Shown here one piece after another: positions 58,888 through 64,000 of a stretch of DNA of 64,000 nucleotides. The notes under the pieces are model-generated. The model was not told the DNA's origin and made no database searches. It saw only the letters and a program-made list of their open reading frames with translations. The translations under genes were made by a program, and so were the position numbers. The number at the start of each line of letters is the position of its first letter. Position 1 is the stretch's first letter. Source of the DNA: Brevundimonas vesicularis (GTDB lineage: Bacteria > Pseudomonadota > Alphaproteobacteria > Caulobacterales > Caulobacteraceae); NCBI RefSeq assembly GCF_027886425.1, contig NZ_CP115671.1:2852001-2916000 (forward strand), in the 5' to 3' direction.

Positions 58888-60324
58888 ATGCGAGATATGC
58901 ACAAGACCCTGAAGCAAGGCGGGACATTCGTCGTCGAACCCCGCCGCCTGTCCAAGGCCTCGGCCGAACTGCGCGCACGCGGTTTCGGCGAGATCACGAT
59001 TCCGCCCTCCACCGAGACGGCCGAGAAACAGGCGTCGCGCTGCACCGACTGCGGCGTGCCCTTCTGCCAGAACGCCTGCCCGCTTCAGAACAACATCCCC
59101 GACTGGCTGCGCCTATCGGCCGAGAACGAGCCGCGCGAGGCCTGGCGGGTGGCGTCCCTGACCTCGACCATGCCCGAAATCTGCGGCCGCATCTGTCCGC
59201 AGGACCGGCTGTGCGAAGGGTCGTGCACATTGAACCAGTCCGGCTGGGACGCCGTGACCATCGGCTCGGTCGAGGCCTGGCTGGGCGACCAGGCCTTCGC
59301 CAACGGCTGGGTCGAGCCGATCCGCCCGGCGGCCGAACGCGGCGAAACCGTCGGCATCGTCGGCGCCGGCCCGGCCGGTCTGGCCGCCGCCGACCGCCTG
59401 CGCTGCGAGGGCTATCAGGTCACGGTCTATGACCGTCACGACCGCGCCGGCGGGCTGCTGATCTACGGCATCCCCGGCTTCAAGCTGGAAAAGCACGTCG
59501 TGCAGCGTCGCGTGGATCGGCTGATCGACGGCGGCGTCCGGTTCGTTCTGGGCTGCGAGGTCGGCAAGGACGTGACTCTGACCGAGCTGCGCGCCCGCCA
59601 CGACGTCGTCCTGCTAGCTATGGGCGTCTATCAGCCGCGCATCCTGTCCGCTCCCGGTCGCGGGCCGGATTCGACCGTCGCCGCCCTGTCCTATCTGACC
59701 CATCAGAACCGGCGCGACCTGGGCGACGCCGAACAGGACGGCTGGCACGAGGCGCGCGGCAAGCGGGTCGTCGTCATCGGCGGCGGCGACACCGCCATGG
59801 ACTGCGTCCGCACCGCCGTCCGTCAGGGCGCGGCCAGCGTCACTTGCCTGTATCGTCGTGACCGCGAGAATATGCCGGGCTCGGCCCGCGAAGTCGTCAA
59901 CGCCGAGGAAGAAGGCGTCGTCTTCGAATGGCTGGCAGCGCCCAAGGCCCTGCTGTCGCAAGGCGACCAGGTCACGGGCGTGCGCGCCGCGCGCATGCAG
60001 TTGACGGAAGGCCTGCCCGGCCAGCGTCGCGACATCGTGCCCGTGCCCGGCGCCGACTTCGACGTGCCGGCCGACATCGTCATCGAGGCCTTGGGCTTCT
60101 CGCCCGAGCCGTTCGCGGCGCATGAGGCCGATTTGCGCCTGCGCGACGACGGCACCATCAAGGTCGGCTCCATCAGCTTCGCCACCAGCCTGCCCGGCGT
60201 CTTCGCCGCCGGCGACGCCGTGCGCGGCGCATCGCTCGTCGTCTGGGCCGTCCGCGAAGGCCAGGACGCCGCCGCCGAGATCGATCGCTACTTCAAGACC
60301 CGCACCGAGGAGGTCGCGGCATGA
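58888..60324 (+). CDS. gltD: Glutamate synthase (NADPH) small subunit
   Basis: A 478-residue flavoprotein that passes electrons from NADPH through FAD and two 4Fe-4S centres to GltB. CTDCGVPFCQNACPL (Cys from about 52) and CGRICPQDRLCEGSC are the cluster motifs. VGIVGAGPAGLAAADRL binds FAD and VVVIGGGDTAMDCVR binds NADPH. ATG 58888 or 58897 are both possible and neither has a clear ribosome site. The order gltD before gltB is reversed from E. coli gltBD. Confidence 0.97.
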   Translation: MRDMHKTLKQGGTFVVEPRRLSKASAELRARGFGEITIPPSTETAEKQASRCTDCGVPFCQNACPLQNNIPDWLRLSAENEPREAWRVASLTSTMPEICGRICPQDRLCEGSCTLNQSGWDAVTIGSVEAWLGDQAFANGWVEPIRPAAERGETVGIVGAGPAGLAAADRLRCEGYQVTVYDRHDRAGGLLIYGIPGFKLEKHVVQRRVDRLIDGGVRFVLGCEVGKDVTLTELRARHDVVLLAMGVYQPRILSAPGRGPDSTVAALSYLTHQNRRDLGDAEQDGWHEARGKRVVVIGGGDTAMDCVRTAVRQGAASVTCLYRRDRENMPGSAREVVNAEEEGVVFEWLAAPKALLSQGDQVTGVRAARMQLTEGLPGQRRDIVPVPGADFDVPADIVIEALGFSPEPFAAHEADLRLRDDGTIKVGSISFATSLPGVFAAGDAVRGASLVVWAVREGQDAAAEIDRYFKTRTEEVAA

Positions 60325-63300
60325 CCTGGTTAGACAAGTACAACGACACCCGCGACCGGCTGGAAGCCGGCAACGCCTATGACCGCGCCTCCGAGCGCGA
60401 CGCCTGCGGCGTGGGCCTGGTCTGCTCCATCGACGGCACGCCGCGCCGCGACGTGGTCGAATATGCGATCCGCAGCCTGAAGGCCGTGGCCCACCGTGGC
60501 GCGGTCGATCCTGACGGCCTATCGGGCGACGGGGCCGGCATCATGGCCGAGCTGCCGCAAGGCTTCTTCGCCGAACAGGTGGCCTCGATCGGTCAGTCCC
60601 TGCGTCCCGGCCCGATCTGCGTCGGCCAGGTCTTCCTGCCGCGCACCGATCTGGGTGCCCAGGACCGCGCCCGCGCCATCGTCGAGACCGAGGCCCTGCG
60701 CGGGGGCTTCTGGATCTACGGCTGGCGTCAGACGCCCATCGACCTGTCGGTCGTGGGAACCAAGGCCGGCGCGACCCGGCCCGAGATCGAACAGATCATG
60801 CTGGCCCCGCCGCTGGACGACGCGGGCCAACCACTGGACGGCGAGGCGCTGGAGCGCGAACTGTATCTGTGCCGCCGCCGCATCGAAAAGACGGTCAAGA
60901 CCGAGAACCTGGCCGGCGTCTATATCTGCACCCTGTCCGCGCGTTCCATCGCCTACAAGGGCATGGTGCGGGCCGAGTTGCTGGGCGACCTGTATCCCGA
61001 CCTGGAGGACCCGCGCTTCGTCTCGGCCTACGCGGTCTTCCACCAGCGCTATTCGACCAACACCTTCCCCGAATGGAAGCTGGCCCAGCCCTTCCGGATG
61101 ATGGCCCACAACGGCGAGATCAACACGCTGAAGGGCAACCTCAACTGGATGAAGTCGCACGAAATCCGCATGGCCGCACAGGCCTTCGGCGACCGCGACG
61201 GCGAGGTGAAGCCGGTGGTCCAGCCGGGCGGGTCGGACTCGGCGGCCCTGGACAATGTCATGGAGGTGCTGGTCCACGCCGGTCGCCCCGCCCCGATGGC
61301 GAAGGCCCTGCTAATCCCCGAGGCTTGGGCCAAGGACGATGTGGTCATGCCCGCCGAACACCGGGCCTTCTACGCCTATTGCAACGCGGTGATGGAGCCG
61401 TGGGACGGCCCGGCCGCCATCTGCGCCGCCGACGGCCGCTGGATCGTGGCGGGCAAGGACCGCAACGGCCTGCGTCCCCTGCGCGCCGTCGAGACGGTCG
61501 ACGGCCTGCTGATGGCGGGTTCCGAAGCCGGGCTGGTGCCGATCCCCGAGAGCCGGGTGAAGCGCCGCCTGCACATTGGCCCCGGCAAGCTGATCGCGGT
61601 CGATCTGAAGCACGGCCGCGTCTATGATGAGCATGAGGCCATCGACGCCCTGTCCGCCGCCCACCCCTATACCGAGTGGCTGGACAATATGGTGGATCTG
61701 GAGCCGATCATCGGCCCCGGACCCGAGCCGCGCTCGGCCTCGGGCGAGGCCCTGACCCGCCGCCAGATCGCCGCCGGCTACAGCCGCGAGGACCTCGACC
61801 TGCTGCTGGATGCCCTGGTCCGCGACGGCAAGGAGGCGGTCGGCTCCATGGGCGACGACGCCCCGCCCGCGGTGCTGTCGGCCCTGCCCCGCCCGCTGTC
61901 GCATTACTTCCGCCAGAACTTCAGTCAGGTCACCAATCCGCCGATCGACCCGCTGCGTGAAGCGGGGGCCATGAGCCTGAAGACCCGGTTCAAGAACCTG
62001 GGCAATATCCTGGCCGAGGAAGAGGCCCAGACCGACGTCTTCGTGCTGGACAGCCCGGTCCTGACCAACGGCATGTACGAGCGGATGGTCGAGACGGTCG
62101 GCGCCGGTTCGACCGTGGTCATCGACTGCAGCTATGACGTGCCGGGCGAAGAGGCCCGCTCGGGCGCCGGCCTGCGTGCGGCGCTGGACCGGATCATGGA
62201 CGAGGCCGAGGCCGCCGCCCGCGACGGCGCCGCCCTGATCGTGCTGACGGACCAGGCCGGATCGGCGGATCGTCTGGCCGCGCCGATGATCCTGGCCACC
62301 GCCGGGGTCCACGGTCGCCTGACCAAGGCGGGCCTGCGCTCCTACTGCTCGATCGTGGTCCGCACGGCCGAGACGCTGGACCCGCACGGGTTCGCCGTCC
62401 TGGTCGGGGTCGGCGCCACCACCGTCAACGCCTGGCTGGCCCAGGACCTGTTCCAGGAACGCCTGGACCGGGGCCTGTATCCCGGCCTGACGCTGCGCGA
62501 CGCCTGTCTGAACTACAAGGCCGGCATCGAGGCGGGCCTGTTGAAGACTCTGGCGCGCAAGGGGATCAGCGTCATCTCCGCCTATCGCGGCGGCTGCGAG
62601 TTCGAGGTGCTGGGCCTGTCGCGGGCGCTGACCGCCGAGTTCTTCCCCGGCGCCCCGTCGCGCATCTCCGGCATCGGCCTGGCCGGCCTGGAGCAGGCGG
62701 CGATGAAGCGGCACCGCATCGCCTGGGGCGAGGCTGTCCCTTCCCCGGCCATCGGCGGCTTCTTCAAGATCCGGTCGGGCGGCGAAGCCCACGCCCACGA
62801 GGCCAAGACCATCCACCTGCTGCAGGACGCCTGCAACCGTGGCGATTATCGCCGCTTCAAACAGTTCTCCGAGGTCGTCCGCGCCCAGGCCGACCTGTCG
62901 TTGCGCGACCTCCTGGACTTCCGCGAAGGCACGCCCATTCCGCTGGACCAGGTCGAGAGCGTGTCGGACATCCGTCGCCGCTTCCTGACCCAGGCCATGT
63001 CGCTGGGCGCCCTCGGCCCCGAGGCGCACGAGACCCTGAACATCGCCATGAACCGCATCGGCGCCCGTTCGGTGTCCGGCGAGGGCGGCGAGGATCCGGA
63101 ACGTTATCACCCGCGCCCGAACGGCGACGACGCCAACTCGGCGGTCAAACAAGTCGCCTCGGGCCGGTTCGGCGTCACCGCCGAATATCTGAACCAGTGC
63201 CGCGAGATCGAGATCAAGGTGGCCCAGGGCGCCAAGCCCGGCGAGGGCGGGCAACTGCCCGGCTTCAAGGTCACCGAATTCATCGCCCGGATGCGCCACG

Positions 63301-64000
63301 CCGTGCCTGGCACGACCCTGATCAGCCCGCCGCCGCACCACGACATCTATTCGATCGAGGACCTGGCCCAGCTCATCTACGACCTAAAGGCCATCAATCC
63401 GGATGCGCGCGTCACGGTGAAACTGGTGTCCGCCTCGGGCATCGGCGCCATCGCCTCGGGCGTGGCCAAGGCAAACGCCGACGCCATCCTGATCGCTGGC
63501 CACAACGGCGGCACCGGCGCCTCGCCCCAGACCTCGATCAAGCACGCCGGCCTGCCGTGGGAAATCGGTCTCGCCGAAGCCCACCAGGTGCTGACGCTGA
63601 ACAATCTGCGCGGCTCGGTCACGCTGAGGACCGATGGGGGCGTCCGCACCGGCCGCGACGTGGTCATCGCCGCCATGCTGGGCGCCGAGGAATACGGCGT
63701 CGGCACCGCCGCCCTGATCGCCATGGGCTGTCTGATGGTGAGGCAGTGCCATTCCAACACCTGTCCCGTCGGCGTCTGCTCCCAGGACGAGCGGCTGCGC
63801 GACAAGTTCACCGGCACGCCTGACAAGGTGGTGAACCTGTTCACCTTCATCGCCGAGGAGACGCGAGAAATCCTGGCCTCCATCGGCGCGCGCACGATGG
63901 ACGAGATCATCGGCCGCACCGATCTGCTGCGTCAGGTCCGTCGCGGCGGCTCGCACCTGGACGACCTGGACCTGAACCCCCTGCTGGTTCAGGTGGACGA
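60321..64000 (+). CDS. gltB: Glutamate synthase (NADPH) large subunit, 3' truncated by window
   Basis: The frame is open from ATG 60321 (overlapping the gltD stop as ATGA) to the window end, 1,226 codons of a usual 1,500. ERDACGVGLV holds the Cys that becomes the N-terminal nucleophile of the class II amidotransferase after removal of about 29 residues. VAHRGAVDPDGLSGDGAGI, GNLNWMKSHE and DRNGLRPLRAVET belong to that domain. The FMN/synthase domain shows GHNGGTGASPQTSIKHAG and the cluster motif CHSNTCPVGVCSQD. It converts 2-oxoglutarate and glutamine into two glutamates. Confidence 0.96.
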   Translation, partial: MTWLDKYNDTRDRLEAGNAYDRASERDACGVGLVCSIDGTPRRDVVEYAIRSLKAVAHRGAVDPDGLSGDGAGIMAELPQGFFAEQVASIGQSLRPGPICVGQVFLPRTDLGAQDRARAIVETEALRGGFWIYGWRQTPIDLSVVGTKAGATRPEIEQIMLAPPLDDAGQPLDGEALERELYLCRRRIEKTVKTENLAGVYICTLSARSIAYKGMVRAELLGDLYPDLEDPRFVSAYAVFHQRYSTNTFPEWKLAQPFRMMAHNGEINTLKGNLNWMKSHEIRMAAQAFGDRDGEVKPVVQPGGSDSAALDNVMEVLVHAGRPAPMAKALLIPEAWAKDDVVMPAEHRAFYAYCNAVMEPWDGPAAICAADGRWIVAGKDRNGLRPLRAVETVDGLLMAGSEAGLVPIPESRVKRRLHIGPGKLIAVDLKHGRVYDEHEAIDALSAAHPYTEWLDNMVDLEPIIGPGPEPRSASGEALTRRQIAAGYSREDLDLLLDALVRDGKEAVGSMGDDAPPAVLSALPRPLSHYFRQNFSQVTNPPIDPLREAGAMSLKTRFKNLGNILAEEEAQTDVFVLDSPVLTNGMYERMVETVGAGSTVVIDCSYDVPGEEARSGAGLRAALDRIMDEAEAAARDGAALIVLTDQAGSADRLAAPMILATAGVHGRLTKAGLRSYCSIVVRTAETLDPHGFAVLVGVGATTVNAWLAQDLFQERLDRGLYPGLTLRDACLNYKAGIEAGLLKTLARKGISVISAYRGGCEFEVLGLSRALTAEFFPGAPSRISGIGLAGLEQAAMKRHRIAWGEAVPSPAIGGFFKIRSGGEAHAHEAKTIHLLQDACNRGDYRRFKQFSEVVRAQADLSLRDLLDFREGTPIPLDQVESVSDIRRRFLTQAMSLGALGPEAHETLNIAMNRIGARSVSGEGGEDPERYHPRPNGDDANSAVKQVASGRFGVTAEYLNQCREIEIKVAQGAKPGEGGQLPGFKVTEFIARMRHAVPGTTLISPPPHHDIYSIEDLAQLIYDLKAINPDARVTVKLVSASGIGAIASGVAKANADAILIAGHNGGTGASPQTSIKHAGLPWEIGLAEAHQVLTLNNLRGSVTLRTDGGVRTGRDVVIAAMLGAEEYGVGTAALIAMGCLMVRQCHSNTCPVGVCSQDERLRDKFTGTPDKVVNLFTFIAEETREILASIGARTMDEIIGRTDLLRQVRRGGSHLDDLDLNPLLVQVD

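Noticed and set aside
61311..63341. A 676-residue minus-strand frame opposite gltB
   Set aside because: It is a GC-driven shadow frame; gltB on the plus strand has all catalytic motifs in the same interval.

Overview
This is a 64 kb stretch of a high-GC alphaproteobacterial chromosome. The gene content and protein style point to Caulobacterales, most like Brevundimonas or Caulobacter: an aa3 cytochrome oxidase operon with ctaB, ctaG and surf1, an EtfB-type lysine methyltransferase, many ATGA start/stop overlaps, and a near-CtrA motif. Nothing looks like a plasmid, prophage or recent island. I see no integrase, transposase, CRISPR array or rRNA. The genus assignment is an inference from gene families, not from a marker gene.

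Layout. 1-2.7 kb: the end of a receiver-domain gene, an orphan Vsr endonuclease, a peroxiredoxin, YqgE and an outer-membrane barrel. 2.8-7.2 kb: a PP2C-kinase fusion beside a BigR-type sulfide/persulfide module (ArsR regulator, rhodanese, TauE/SafE exporter, divergent persulfide dioxygenase-like enzyme). 7.2-11 kb: an EAL protein, an acetyltransferase, and a TetR regulator divergent from a metal-dependent hydrolase. 11.1-15.4 kb: a DUF1800 gene broken by one missing base, its DUF1501 partner, and a SulP transporter behind a structured leader. 15.4-18.6 kb: a small conserved protein, a cold-shock protein, an FMN reductase and an M16 protease. 18.6-26.5 kb: the cytochrome c oxidase operon on the minus strand (ctaC, ctaD, ctaB, a 56-residue membrane protein, ctaG, a NUDIX enzyme, an unknown protein, ctaE, DUF983, surf1).

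26.7-38.9 kb: a PadR-HAAS-adhesin-like operon, ubiA, a DUF3298-type lipoprotein, an XRE regulator/membrane pair beside an alpha/beta hydrolase, a fatty acid desaturase with an odd in-frame insert, a methyltransferase, a PfpI-family protein, a zinc metallopeptidase, pgm and a two-domain retropepsin-like protease. 39-46.4 kb: a threonine/methionine cluster. 46.5-64 kb: tRNA-Glu, galE, carA, a GH3 beta-glucosidase, a ZIP transporter, proBA, a PQQ glucose dehydrogenase, gltD and the first two thirds of gltB.

The strongest systems-level signal is the 43.6-44.2 kb gap. Leftward, an aspartokinase-homoserine dehydrogenase fusion and thrB sit behind a leader peptide rich in Thr and Ile codons, followed by an intrinsic terminator and a competing hairpin, which is a classic attenuator. 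Rightward, a MetX-type homoserine acyltransferase and metB sit behind what reads as a SAM-I (S-box) riboswitch. The supply of homoserine and its two exits are thus read by two different RNA sensors in one divergent intergenic region. Other items worth checking are the DUF1800 frameshift, a perfect 14-bp inverted repeat over the vsr start, repeated operator-like palindromes around the XRE and PadR units, and a head-to-head pair of hairpin repeats at 56.1 kb.
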